Shown here: positions 1 through 6,539 of the stretch, piece by piece | Layout: every line of letters begins with the position of its first letter | Position numbering within the stretch: the first letter of the stretch is position 1 | Source: Pseudomonadota bacterium | Lineage (GTDB): Bacteria > Pseudomonadota > Alphaproteobacteria > Rhizobiales > Hyphomicrobiaceae | Reading direction: 5' to 3' | NCBI GenBank assembly: GCA_003242645.1 | Contig: QGVC01000087.1 | Coordinates: 1 to 11,562 of the forward strand | DNA length: 11,562 nucleotides | Program-made: the position numbers and the translations under genes | The notes under the pieces: generated by a model | What the model saw: only the letters and a program-made list of their open reading frames with translations | The model's database searches: none | What the model was told of the DNA's origin: nothing

Positions 1-1
1 T

Positions 2-334
2 TTTTCCGGACGCCAGGCGAGGCCGCCGGGGGCACCGCCTGACTACAAGCCCGGTCTTACGCTGCTTTACGAGGGCCTCAACATCCCCTGCGTGCCGTTG
101 GCCCTCAACTCGGGCTTATTTTGGCCGCGTCGGCGGCTCGAGCGTTATCCTGGAACGATCGTCGTGGAGATCTTGGAGCCGATTCCACCGGGCTTGCCGC
201 GGGCCGAGTTCAAGGCGGAGGTGGTGAACAGGATCGAAAGTGCCTGTGCACGGCTCAACGCGGAAGCCGCCATGGCGTCCCAGCCATCGCCGATTGCGCT
301 CAGGTTGATGAACACAAAACAAGAACTTTCATAG
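2..334 (+). CDS. plsC: 1-acyl-sn-glycerol-3-phosphate acyltransferase, 3' end only
   Basis: This is the C-terminal part of a lysophosphatidate acyltransferase, the inner-membrane enzyme that adds the second acyl chain in phosphatidic acid synthesis. The reading frame enters from the left edge and ends with TAG at 332-334. Recognisable family features are the stretch PPGAPPDYKPG followed by LLYEGLNIPCVPLALNSGLFWPRR and the short PGTIVVEILEPI strand, a pattern typical of alphaproteobacterial PlsC. The catalytic HX4D motif lies upstream of the window. The conserved FPEGTR substrate-binding motif should fall at about bases 3-20, but the open frame reads FSGRQAR there, whereas the neighbouring frame reads FPDARR, so a one-base indel is possible (see findings). 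The family assignment is firm from the C-terminal half; whether the gene is intact cannot be judged here. Confidence 0.8.
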   Translation, partial: FSGRQARPPGAPPDYKPGLTLLYEGLNIPCVPLALNSGLFWPRRRLERYPGTIVVEILEPIPPGLPRAEFKAEVVNRIESACARLNAEAAMASQPSPIALRLMNTKQELS

Positions 335-343
335 AACAAAATG

Positions 344-372
344 TTGACGCATACCGAGGGGGCGGCTAGCTT
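344..372 (+). promoter_or_regulatory. Candidate sigma70-type promoter of nrdJ
   Basis: TTGACG at 344-349 and TAGCTT at 367-372 are separated by exactly 17 bases, close to the housekeeping consensus. Transcription would start near 379, leaving a leader of under 20 nt before the nrdJ ATG at 397. That is too short for a cobalamin riboswitch. It lies just after the plsC stop, so nrdJ can be transcribed independently of plsC. This is a match by eye only. Confidence 0.55.
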
Positions 373-396
373 TGTGGGGTCCAAACGGAGTTCGTC

Positions 397-2805
397 ATGC
401 ATCCCGACCCGTTCAGCATCAGCCCCATTTCAGAGCACGTCTGGCAGCAGAAGTATCGGCTCAAGGCAGCCGACGGGGAGCCGCTGGATAAAACACTCGA
501 AGATACCTGGCTCCGGGTAGCCCGAACTGCCGCATCGGTGGAGAAAGGCGGTAGGAAAGCGCGGGAGCGGTGGACGGAGCGCTACTTCGAGGCACTATCG
601 AGCCTCGAGTTCCTGCCGGCTGGGCGGATCATCGCTGGTGCTGGGAGCGGTCGGCAGGTCACCCTGTTCAACTGCTTCGTCATGGGCCGGATCGAGGATG
701 ACCTGAGGTCCATCTTCGAAAACGTCAAGGAAGCAGCGCTGACGATGCAGCAGGGTGGCGGCATTGGGCACGACTTCTCGACCCTCCGCCCCAAGGGAGC
801 GCTGGTGAAAAGCATCGGCGCTGATGCCTCCGGGCCCGTCAGCTTCATGGACGTCTGGGATGCCATGTGCCGGACCATCATGTCGGCCGGGGCCCGGCGC
901 GGCGCCATGATGGCGACCTTGAGGTGCGACCATCCGGACATCGAGGAGTTCGTCGCCGTCAAGGCCGATCCGACGCGGCTGCGCAACTTCAACCTCTCGG
1001 TGCTTGTGACGGATGCCTTCATCCAGGCTGTCCGTGAGGATCGGCCGTGGGACCTCGTGTTCGGCGGGCGCGTGTATCGCACGGTCAGGGCGCGCGATCT
1101 GTGGGAGCGCATCATGCGCGCCACTTATGAGTACGCCGAGCCGGGTGTGATCTTCATCGATCGCATCAACGACGAGAACAACCTCGCTTATTGCGAGCAG
1201 ATCTACGCGACAAATCCGTGCGGTGAGCAGCCGCTGCCTCCGTACGGCGCATGCCTTCTCGGCTCGATCAACTTGGCGCGGCTCGTCGACCGGCCTTTCG
1301 AGGTTGGGGCGGATGTGAACTTGGCCAAGCTCGAGGAGCGGGTGCGCCTCGCGGTTCGGCTGCTCGACGCTGTCATTGACGTTTCCAATTATCCGCTCGA
1401 AGCGCAGCGCAAAGAGGCGCTTGCCAAGCGGCGTATCGGGCTTGGCGTCACGGGGCTGGCCGATGCGCTGATCTTTGCTGGCGCGCGTTATGGTTCGCCG
1501 CGGGCTCTCTCGCTGGCCGAGACGTGGATGGCCCACATTCAGCGCGCAGCCTACCTGGCAAGCGCGGAGCTTGCTGCCGAAAAGGGCGCGTTCCCGCTCT
1601 ACGATGCCGAGAAGCTCCTCGCACGTCCCAGAGTTGCCAGCCTCGCGCCGGAGGTCCGGCAGGCCATTGCTGCCCATGGCTTGCGCAATGGGTGCCTTAC
1701 ATCCATCGCCCCAACGGGAACCATCTCCCTTCTGGCGGGCAATGTCTCGAGCGGGGTCGAGCCTGTTTTCGATTTCCGTTACAAGCGCCGGGTCCTCGAG
1801 CCCGATGGCAGCCACCGCGAGATGTTGGTCGAGGATTATGCCTATGCGCTGTTCCGGTCCCGGTTCGGCGACAACGTTCCTCTGCCGGACAGCTTCGTCA
1901 CGACGGCCGAGTTGCCGCCGTCGGCACATCTGGAGATGCAGGCCGCGCTTCAGCGCCACGTCGACAGCTCGATTTCCAAGACGATCAATTGCCCGGCGGA
2001 GATCTCGTTCGAGGCCTTCCAGAACATCTATCTCGATGCGTATGACCTGGGGCTGAAGGGCTGCACGACCTTCCGTCCAAATCCGATCACCGGCGCCGTA
2101 TTGTCGAGCCGAACCATGGCAGAGCAGCCGCGTGCGGAGGACCGGGAAACGGAGGCCGCTAAAGCCAAGCTCAAGACGACCGACGTGGCTGCAGCGCAGC
2201 GGCGCCAGATTGCCCCGCGCAGCACCGAGGACAGCGTCGTCTATATGTCCAAGCCGCTGGAGCGCGAGCCGGTCCTTGCGGGTTTCACCTACAAACTGAA
2301 ATGGCCGGCGAGCGACCACGCCCTCTACATCACGATCAACGACATCGAGCAGGACGGGCGGCGTAGACCGTTCGAGATCTTCATCAACACCCGCAACCTG
2401 GAGCACTACGCCTGGACCGTGGCGTTGACGCGCATGATCAGCGCGGTGTTCCGGCGGGGGGGCGATGTCAGCTTCGTCGTCGATGAGTTGAAGGCCGTGT
2501 TCGATCCGCAGGGCGGGCAGTGGATGGGCGGCCGCTATGTGCCGAGTCTCCTCGCCGCAATCGGGGGCATTATCGAGATGCACATGATCCGCACTGGCTT
2601 CTTGCAGAAGGAGGATAGCCAGCGGCCGTTGCTGGAGCTGAAGCAGGCCGGGGCCGAGGTGGCATCCGCGCCGAGCAACGTAAGCGCAGGTATATCGGGA
2701 ACACCGCAGCGGATGCGCACTTGTCCGCGATGCAACTCGCCAGCATTCGTGCGCGAGGAGGCGTGTTGGGTCTGTCGCGACTGCGGCTATTCTCGCTGCA
2801 GCTGA
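397..2805 (+). CDS. nrdJ: Adenosylcobalamin-dependent (class II) ribonucleoside-diphosphate reductase
   Basis: This 802-residue enzyme reduces ribonucleotides to deoxyribonucleotides using a thiyl radical generated from coenzyme B12, independent of oxygen. Visible landmarks are the first redox cysteine in FNCFVM (Cys93), the active-site loop NPCGE (radical cysteine Cys275, Glu277), the partner redox cysteine in YGACLLGSINL (Cys286), and the phosphate-binding stretch SIAPTGTIS (about 436-444). After the barrel there is a charged linker (about 575-610) and a TSCPD-type domain (about 615-735, including RPFEIFINTRN). The tail carries a cysteine cluster (776, 779, 790, 793, 796, 801), probably a zinc ribbon plus the redox shuttle that re-reduces the active site. 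No N-terminal ATP-cone is apparent. The ATG at 397 follows ACGGAG at 385-390 by six bases. At about 800 residues it is much shorter than the roughly 1200-residue class II enzymes of some rhizobia. Confidence in the family is high. Confidence 0.96.
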   Translation: MHPDPFSISPISEHVWQQKYRLKAADGEPLDKTLEDTWLRVARTAASVEKGGRKARERWTERYFEALSSLEFLPAGRIIAGAGSGRQVTLFNCFVMGRIEDDLRSIFENVKEAALTMQQGGGIGHDFSTLRPKGALVKSIGADASGPVSFMDVWDAMCRTIMSAGARRGAMMATLRCDHPDIEEFVAVKADPTRLRNFNLSVLVTDAFIQAVREDRPWDLVFGGRVYRTVRARDLWERIMRATYEYAEPGVIFIDRINDENNLAYCEQIYATNPCGEQPLPPYGACLLGSINLARLVDRPFEVGADVNLAKLEERVRLAVRLLDAVIDVSNYPLEAQRKEALAKRRIGLGVTGLADALIFAGARYGSPRALSLAETWMAHIQRAAYLASAELAAEKGAFPLYDAEKLLARPRVASLAPEVRQAIAAHGLRNGCLTSIAPTGTISLLAGNVSSGVEPVFDFRYKRRVLEPDGSHREMLVEDYAYALFRSRFGDNVPLPDSFVTTAELPPSAHLEMQAALQRHVDSSISKTINCPAEISFEAFQNIYLDAYDLGLKGCTTFRPNPITGAVLSSRTMAEQPRAEDRETEAAKAKLKTTDVAAAQRRQIAPRSTEDSVVYMSKPLEREPVLAGFTYKLKWPASDHALYITINDIEQDGRRRPFEIFINTRNLEHYAWTVALTRMISAVFRRGGDVSFVVDELKAVFDPQGGQWMGGRYVPSLLAAIGGIIEMHMIRTGFLQKEDSQRPLLELKQAGAEVASAPSNVSAGISGTPQRMRTCPRCNSPAFVREEACWVCRDCGYSRCS

Positions 2806-2854
2806 TTTGCGTTGAAGCAGGGCACGGTCCTAGCTCAACGATCTCCGTCTCTGG

Positions 2855-2877
2855 GCCCTAATCGAAGCAGATTGGGC
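2855..2877 (+). terminator. Possible transcription-ending hairpin after nrdJ
   Basis: GCCC-T-AATC (2855-2863) pairs with GATTGGGC (2870-2877): eight base pairs with one bulged T and a six-base loop, 50 bases after the nrdJ stop. There is no U-tract after it, so it does not fit a classic intrinsic terminator; it could equally protect the mRNA 3' end. Confidence 0.3.
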
Positions 2878-2883
2878 GCATGT

Positions 2884-2939
2884 GGATCGTCGGATGTTCG
2901 GTTAACTGATAAGGTTGGCGCGAGGGAACCTGACGATCC
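2884..2939. repeat. Nested inverted repeats
   Basis: GGATCGTC (2884-2891) is the exact reverse complement of GACGATCC (2932-2939). Inside it, AGGTT (2912-2916) pairs with AACCT (2927-2931), and the two 3' arms are contiguous. An RNA from here could fold into a two-part stem with a 20-base bulge on the 5' side. Its role is unknown; it may be an mRNA 3' structure, a small RNA, or coincidence. Confidence 0.35.
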
Positions 2940-3117
2940 TTCAGCCGTCTAGTGGAAAAGTAGCAGCCGCGAATTTCCTTCGAGACCAAAATTAACCTTC
3001 TCTGCGCCGTCAAATGTCTGCGAGACAGCCCAACTTCTGCTGAAAATACACCTCACGTTCACTACATTCCGGCGATAAGGGCGGTGTAGGGTAGGTGCCG
3101 CAAGGATTGTACTGGAG

Positions 3118-3546
3118 ATGAGTGCGCGTATCGTCGAGTTGTCGCGAGTTGCCGCGGCCAAGGCGGCCATTTCGCCGGAGGAAGAAGCTCTACAGGAGCC
3201 GTCCGTCCAGCAGTTCCAGTTCTGGACCGGTGCTTCCGGGCAGCGCTATGTGCACTCCGTCTTCAGTTTGATTGGATGCCCGGAGCTTCCCAAAGCGGTT
3301 TACCTCCTCGTGCGCCGCGACCAGCATGACCGGCGTACGGTTCTCCGCGTCGGCCGTACGAGGCACGACGCAGAGTCCCTTAATCTTGCAGAGATCCGTC
3401 ATCGCGGCGCACAGCTCGGCGCCAATGAGGTCCACGTGCATTTTCTGGCCAAGAGCGAGCGCGAGCGCCGGCGGATCGAACTCGACCTGCGCGCTGCCCA
3501 TTTTCCGGAGCTCAGCGTCGAGCGGAAATCATTTATGCGGCACTGA
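3118..3546 (+). CDS. Uncharacterised 142-residue protein
   Basis: I do not recognise a named family, although it resembles conserved hypothetical proteins of Hyphomicrobiales. The first 30 residues are Ala/Glu-rich and probably disordered. The core (about 32-135) begins FQFWTGASGQRYVHSVF and continues with predicted elements in the order strand (AVYLLVRRD, 60-68), strand (TVLRVGR, 74-80), helix (SLNLAEIRHRGAQLG, 87-101), strand (NEVHVHFLA, 103-111), helix (SERERRRIELDLRAAH, 113-128). This order resembles a GIY-YIG fold, with Arg94 and Glu121 as possible counterparts of its catalytic Arg and Glu, but the tyrosines of that motif are not clear. There is no signal peptide or membrane segment. AAGGA at 3102-3106 is the likely ribosome binding site; GGAG at 3114-3117 touches the ATG and is too close to serve. 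The gene converges on chaC with 22 bases between the stops. A real gene is likely; the function is not known. Confidence 0.7.
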   Translation: MSARIVELSRVAAAKAAISPEEEALQEPSVQQFQFWTGASGQRYVHSVFSLIGCPELPKAVYLLVRRDQHDRRTVLRVGRTRHDAESLNLAEIRHRGAQLGANEVHVHFLAKSERERRRIELDLRAAHFPELSVERKSFMRH

Positions 3547-3568
3547 GGCGCTTCAGGCCCGAGCTGCC

Positions 3569-4285
3569 CTATGTTGAACGGCTGCGCGATGCCCAGGCAG
3601 AAATCTGCCGCCGGTGGATGAAGCGCCGCCGCTCTCCCAATTTGAGCCGCGGCGCGTCGATGGGCAGGTGCCGGCAGACCTTCAGCAGCGCCGCTGAGCT
3701 AGGAGTCCCTTGCTCCGACCGGAAGCGGCGGAAATGACAGCCGATCACGTTCAGAACTCTCTGCAACTCGGGCTCATGGATTCCGAGGCTCTCCAAATGG
3801 GCCAGCGTGTTGATGAGATAGTCGAGGTTCGGCCCTGAGATTCCGCAAGCGCCCCGAATAAGCTCAGCTTGTCGGCGGAGATCGAGCCGCCCCGCATAGC
3901 TCGGGTGATTGCGCTCGACAATGTAAGTGAGCGCGAGCACCTCTCGTCCGTCCTCACCGTCAAGCGTCACGGGCACCAGCGTGTCGCGATAGACGCCACT
4001 GACCTGCTCGCGCGCCGTCAGGTACGCAAGCGTGGCGGTTCGTCGTTCCGCGGAGACGCGAAACGCCAGCCCGTGGCAGACTCCGCCCCGATCGAGTCCG
4101 AGGACGAGCCCGGGACGTTTCTCGCAGCCCCGATGATGGGTGGAGAACACGCAGAAACAGCGTCTGTAGCCGACGAGCGTCGCGCGGCGGACCTCCTCGT
4201 ACACGAATCCCGGCCGCCACATCAGTGAGCCGTAGCCGAACACCCACAGGTCGTGGCCGTCGTTGCCAGGGAAGTCGCGCGTCAT
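3569..4285 (-). CDS. chaC: ChaC-family gamma-glutamylcyclotransferase
   Basis: This 238-residue cytosolic protein most likely cleaves glutathione (or other gamma-glutamyl compounds) to 5-oxoproline and Cys-Gly. The family signature is the N-terminal LWVFGYGSLMWRPGF (phosphate-like loop YGSL at 18-21), the conserved region FCVFSTHHRGCEKRPGLVLGLDRGG, and AREQVSGVYR, where Glu93 is the expected general acid/base. The C-terminal tail (about 205-238, Arg-rich) is not part of the core domain. I chose the ATG at 4285 because the YGSL motif then falls at the usual distance from the start; the alternative GTG at 4300 overlaps the tyrA stop (GTGA) and would add five residues. It is the last gene of the hisC-tyrA-chaC run, so it is probably co-transcribed with aromatic amino acid genes even though its reaction is unrelated. 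The longer open frame reaching 4543 runs antiparallel to none but overlaps tyrA codons and is not used. Confidence 0.88.
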   Translation of the reverse strand: MTRDFPGNDGHDLWVFGYGSLMWRPGFVYEEVRRATLVGYRRCFCVFSTHHRGCEKRPGLVLGLDRGGVCHGLAFRVSAERRTATLAYLTAREQVSGVYRDTLVPVTLDGEDGREVLALTYIVERNHPSYAGRLDLRRQAELIRGACGISGPNLDYLINTLAHLESLGIHEPELQRVLNVIGCHFRRFRSEQGTPSSAALLKVCRHLPIDAPRLKLGERRRFIHRRQISAWASRSRST

Positions 4286-4296
4286 GAACCAGTCCG

Positions 4297-5250
4297 TCAC
4301 GATCGCGAGCCGTCCTCGCCAGCAACGATCCTTTTCGCCTGGTGGCGGCCGAAGTCCGGCGCCGGAATATCCTGCCCGGCCTCGATAATGCCGCGCCGGA
4401 TGGCGCGCGCCGCCGAGAAGACCTCGAACAGCTTGTCGCCTTCTCCGTACCGGATAGCCCGCTGCAAGGCCGTCAGATCCTCGGTGAAGCGCCCGAGCAT
4501 CTCGAGCACCGCCTCCCTGTTGTTGAGGAAGACGTCGCGCCACATCGTCGGATCCGACGAAGCAATACGCGTGAAGTCGCGGAAGCCGCCGGCCGAGAAC
4601 TTGATCACCTCACTGTCGGTCACACGCTCCAGGTGAGCGGCCGTGTTGACGATGTTGTACGCAATGAGGTGCGGCACGTGGCTTGTGATGGCCAGCACCA
4701 GGTCGTGATGCTCGGCCGTCATGATCTCGACGTTGCTGCCGAGCTCTTCCCAAAAGCGCTGGAGGCGCTTCACCGCTTCCGGATCGGTGTCTTTGGTCGG
4801 CGTCAGGATGCACCAGCGGTTGTCGAACAGCTCCGCAAACCCTGCTTCCGGGCCGGAATGCTCTGTGCCCGCAATCGGATGGCCAGGGACGAAGTGCACG
4901 CCTTCCGGCACGTGCGGCGCCACATCACGGATCACCGCAGCCTTCACCGAGCCGACGTCCGTGAGGATGGCGCCGGGCGAAAGATGCGGTCCGATCCGGC
5001 GCGCGATTTCCCCGCACACGCCAACCGGAACGCAGAGGATGACGAGATCGGCGCCCTTCACTGCATCGGCCGGATCCTCGAACACCTGCTCGACGAGACC
5101 CAGCCGGAGGGCGGTGGCGCGTGTGGCTTCCGTCTTGGCGTTGCCGACGATGGTGCTGGCCATCCCGGCGCGGCGCATGGCGTGGCTGATCGACGAGCCG
5201 ATGAGGCCGAGACCGATCAGGGCGACGCGCTTGAAGTCTGAACTCGTCAT
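4297..5250 (-). CDS. tyrA: Prephenate/arogenate dehydrogenase (TyrA family)
   Basis: This 317-residue enzyme oxidatively decarboxylates prephenate (or arogenate) on the tyrosine branch of aromatic amino acid synthesis. The N-terminal Rossmann domain shows GLGLIGSS (Gly13, Gly15, Gly18), followed by LCVPVG. Catalytic-site motifs are DVGSVK (98-103, Ser101), [11 protein letters not shown] (His124, Glu130) and SHVPH (His191, His194). The C-terminal helical domain has the conserved [17 protein letters not shown]. There is no C-terminal ACT domain and no fused chorismate mutase, so feedback control through those domains is absent. The ATG at 5250 overlaps the hisC stop as ATGA, indicating translational coupling; pairing with hisC makes sense because HisC-type aminotransferases can also act on aromatic keto acids. 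Whether the substrate is prephenate or arogenate, and NAD or NADP, cannot be told from this reading. Some alphaproteobacterial annotations call this gene tyrC. Confidence 0.94.
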   Translation of the reverse strand: MTSSDFKRVALIGLGLIGSSISHAMRRAGMASTIVGNAKTEATRATALRLGLVEQVFEDPADAVKGADLVILCVPVGVCGEIARRIGPHLSPGAILTDVGSVKAAVIRDVAPHVPEGVHFVPGHPIAGTEHSGPEAGFAELFDNRWCILTPTKDTDPEAVKRLQRFWEELGSNVEIMTAEHHDLVLAITSHVPHLIAYNIVNTAAHLERVTDSEVIKFSAGGFRDFTRIASSDPTMWRDVFLNNREAVLEMLGRFTEDLTALQRAIRYGEGDKLFEVFSAARAIRRGIIEAGQDIPAPDFGRHQAKRIVAGEDGSRS

Positions 5251-6353
5251 CGTTCGGCCCCGGCGGTGAAATCTCTCAGCGCGGCGACCGTGGCCTTGTT
5301 CTCATCCTCAGTGCCGATGGTGATGCGAAGCGCTCCTGGCAAACCGTAGCCGCCCATCCGCCGCACGATGATCCCGCGCGACTGCAGGAATTGATTTGCT
5401 GCCTCGGCGTCCCGCCCTTCCTTTTCGGGGAAGTGCACGAGCACGAAGTTGGCCACACTGGGCGTCACCGTCAGGCCGAGTTTCTCAAGCTCCGCGGTCA
5501 GCCAAGGCAGCCACGTCTCATTATGCGCGACGGATTTTTCGACGTGCGCCCGATCCTCCAAAGCCGCGATTCCTGCGGCGATGGCCGGCGACGACACGTT
5601 GAACGGTCCGCGAATGCGGTTCAGCACGTCCGCGACTGGCTCCGGGCAATAGGCCCAGCCGAGGCGCAATGCGGCCAAGCCATAAATTTTCGAGAATGTC
5701 CGCGTCATGACCGTATTGCCGGTCGTGGCGACGAGCTCGATGCCAGCTTCGTAATCGTTGCGGCGCACGTATTCGCTATAGGCGGCGTCAAGAACGAGCA
5801 GAACGTGATCCGGCAGCTCCCGACGCAGGCGACGCACCTCGTCGAAGGGAATATAGGTCCCAGTCGGATTGTTCGGATTGGCGATGAACACCATCTTCGT
5901 TCTTGGCGTGACGCGCTCGAGGATTTTGTCGACGTCCGTCCGCAGATTCGTTTCTGGCGCCACGACAGGCGTTGCGCCGCACCCGAGAATGGCGATGCGG
6001 TAGACCAGGAATCCGTGCTCGGTGAAGATCCCTTCGTCACCGGGCTCCAGGTAGGCATGCGCCAGAAGGTTCAGCAGCTCGTCGGAGCCAGCACCGCAGA
6101 CGATGCGATCGGGGTTGAGGCCGTGAACGCGTGCGATCGCCTGCCTCAAGCCAGAGGCGCTGCCATCGGGATATCGCTCCAGGCTGTCCGCAGCTGCCTT
6201 GAACGCCGCGACAGCGGCCGGGCTGGGGCCGAGAGGATTCTCGTTCGAGGACAGCTTAATCGGCTTGATGTTGCCTGGGAGGGTGCTCTCGCCCGGCACA
6301 TAGGGATCGATCTCCAATACACCCCGCTTTGGGGTTGGCATTCCGCTGGCCAT
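5247..6353 (-). CDS. hisC: Histidinol-phosphate (aromatic) aminotransferase
   Basis: This 368-residue fold-type I PLP enzyme transfers an amino group in histidine synthesis (imidazole-acetol phosphate to histidinol phosphate) and probably also in tyrosine/phenylalanine synthesis, given its partner tyrA. Landmarks are [12 protein letters not shown] (34-45), YPDG (61-64), the PLP-contacting NPNNPTG (159-165) and DAAYSEY (Asp189, Tyr192), the Schiff-base lysine in [17 protein letters not shown] (Lys222), and a C-terminal RITIG containing the substrate carboxylate-binding Arg. The length matches the family. I chose the ATG at 6353; another ATG lies four codons in, and neither has a strong ribosome binding site. 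Extending to an ATG at 6422 would add 23 residues unlike HisC. It is the first gene of the leftward operon and diverges from metX. Confidence 0.94.
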   Translation of the reverse strand: MASGMPTPKRGVLEIDPYVPGESTLPGNIKPIKLSSNENPLGPSPAAVAAFKAAADSLERYPDGSASGLRQAIARVHGLNPDRIVCGAGSDELLNLLAHAYLEPGDEGIFTEHGFLVYRIAILGCGATPVVAPETNLRTDVDKILERVTPRTKMVFIANPNNPTGTYIPFDEVRRLRRELPDHVLLVLDAAYSEYVRRNDYEAGIELVATTGNTVMTRTFSKIYGLAALRLGWAYCPEPVADVLNRIRGPFNVSSPAIAAGIAALEDRAHVEKSVAHNETWLPWLTAELEKLGLTVTPSVANFVLVHFPEKEGRDAEAANQFLQSRGIIVRRMGGYGLPGALRITIGTEDENKATVAALRDFTAGAER

Positions 6354-6426
6354 GGTGCGTCTGCTATATCGGTGGTGGAATTCGGCAGATTGATATGCGC
6401 GGCAATCGCCGAAAGCAAACAAACGA

Positions 6427-6455
6427 TTGATATTTCCCGGGCGACATCATAGCTA
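6427..6455 (+). promoter_or_regulatory. Candidate sigma70-type promoter of metX-metW
   Basis: TTGATA (6427-6432) and TAGCTA (6450-6455) are spaced by 17 bases. The arrangement closely mirrors the candidate nrdJ promoter in this window. Transcription would start near 6462, giving a leader of about 78 nt before the metX ATG. Recognised by eye. Confidence 0.45.
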
Positions 6456-6474
6456 CCGCACTCGTACCGGCGTG

Positions 6475-6530
6475 GGGGCGGGTGCTTCTTTATGCCTGGG
6501 TTCAAAGCTCGCCCCAGGGCAGCTATCGAG
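6475..6530 (+). ncRNA. Structured metX 5' leader with competing stems
   Basis: Stem A pairs GGGGCGGG (6475-6482) with CTCGCCCC (6508-6515), eight pairs with one G-U. Stem B pairs CCTGGG (6495-6500) with CCCAGG (6513-6518). They share 6513-6515, so only one can form. If stem B forms, its loop bases CTCG (6508-6511) can pair with CGAG (6527-6530), which overlaps the Shine-Dalgarno sequence at 6528-6533. That layout could hide or expose the ribosome binding site. It is not a match to SAM-II as I remember it. A regulatory role is inference; GC-rich DNA makes such pairings by chance. Confidence 0.3.
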
Positions 6531-6533
6531 GGA
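6528..6533 (+). promoter_or_regulatory. Ribosome binding site that decides the metX start
   Basis: GAGGGA lies six bases before the ATG at 6540. The upstream in-frame ATG at 6492 has no comparable site before it, so 6540 is the better start. Confidence 0.75.
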
Positions 6534-6539
6534 TCGGCC

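Larger units (their letters stand above)
2806..3117. other. Non-coding interval between nrdJ and the 142-residue gene
   Basis: This 312-base gap has no convincing coding frame. It holds the hairpin at 2855-2877, a nested inverted-repeat pair at 2884-2939, and a small TGTCT/AGACA hairpin at 3015-3027. The half nearest the next gene is more AT-rich and should contain its promoter, but I could not pick a -35/-10 pair with confidence. AAGGA at 3102-3106 is a plausible ribosome binding site for the ATG at 3118. Confidence 0.6.
6354..6539. promoter_or_regulatory. Divergent control region between hisC and metX
   Basis: These 186 bases separate two oppositely transcribed amino acid operons. A metX promoter candidate lies at 6427-6455 and a structured metX leader follows. 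For hisC I could not choose a leftward promoter with confidence. A short CGGC/GCCG hairpin lies near 6402-6414. I searched by eye for the SAM-II riboswitch pattern expected of some alphaproteobacterial met genes and did not find it. Confidence 0.55.

Noticed and set aside
335..396. Cobalamin riboswitch upstream of the B12-dependent reductase
   Set aside because: The 62-base gap is too short for the roughly 200-nt element and contains a promoter instead.
595..2583. Long open frame (662 codons) on the minus strand opposite nrdJ
   Set aside because: It is a shadow of the GC-rich nrdJ codons; the translation shows no recognisable domain and the nrdJ frame has an unmistakable product.
3547..3627. 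9-bp inverted repeat GGCGCTTCA / TGAAGCGCC
   Set aside because: The right arm is inside chaC coding sequence and the arms are 63 bases apart; likely chance.
4286..4543. N-terminal extension of the ChaC frame
   Set aside because: The extra residues overlap tyrA codons and have no ChaC resemblance; the ATG at 4285 gives the normal start position.
4342..5241. Open frame of 299 codons on the plus strand across tyrA
   Set aside because: It lies antisense to a clear TyrA and its Arg/Asp/His-rich composition is typical of a shadow frame.
6354..6422. 23-residue N-terminal extension of HisC
   Set aside because: The added residues do not resemble HisC and would use up the divergent promoter region.
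5391..6452. Open frame of 353 codons on the plus strand across hisC
   Set aside because: It lies antisense to a complete HisC with all PLP residues; no family resemblance.
6354..6539. SAM-II riboswitch upstream of metX
   Set aside because: Expected from the gene, but I could not find the conserved GGTGATTTG-like and GCTTGCAGCCAC-like segments or the A-rich linker; only a generic pseudoknot possibility remains.
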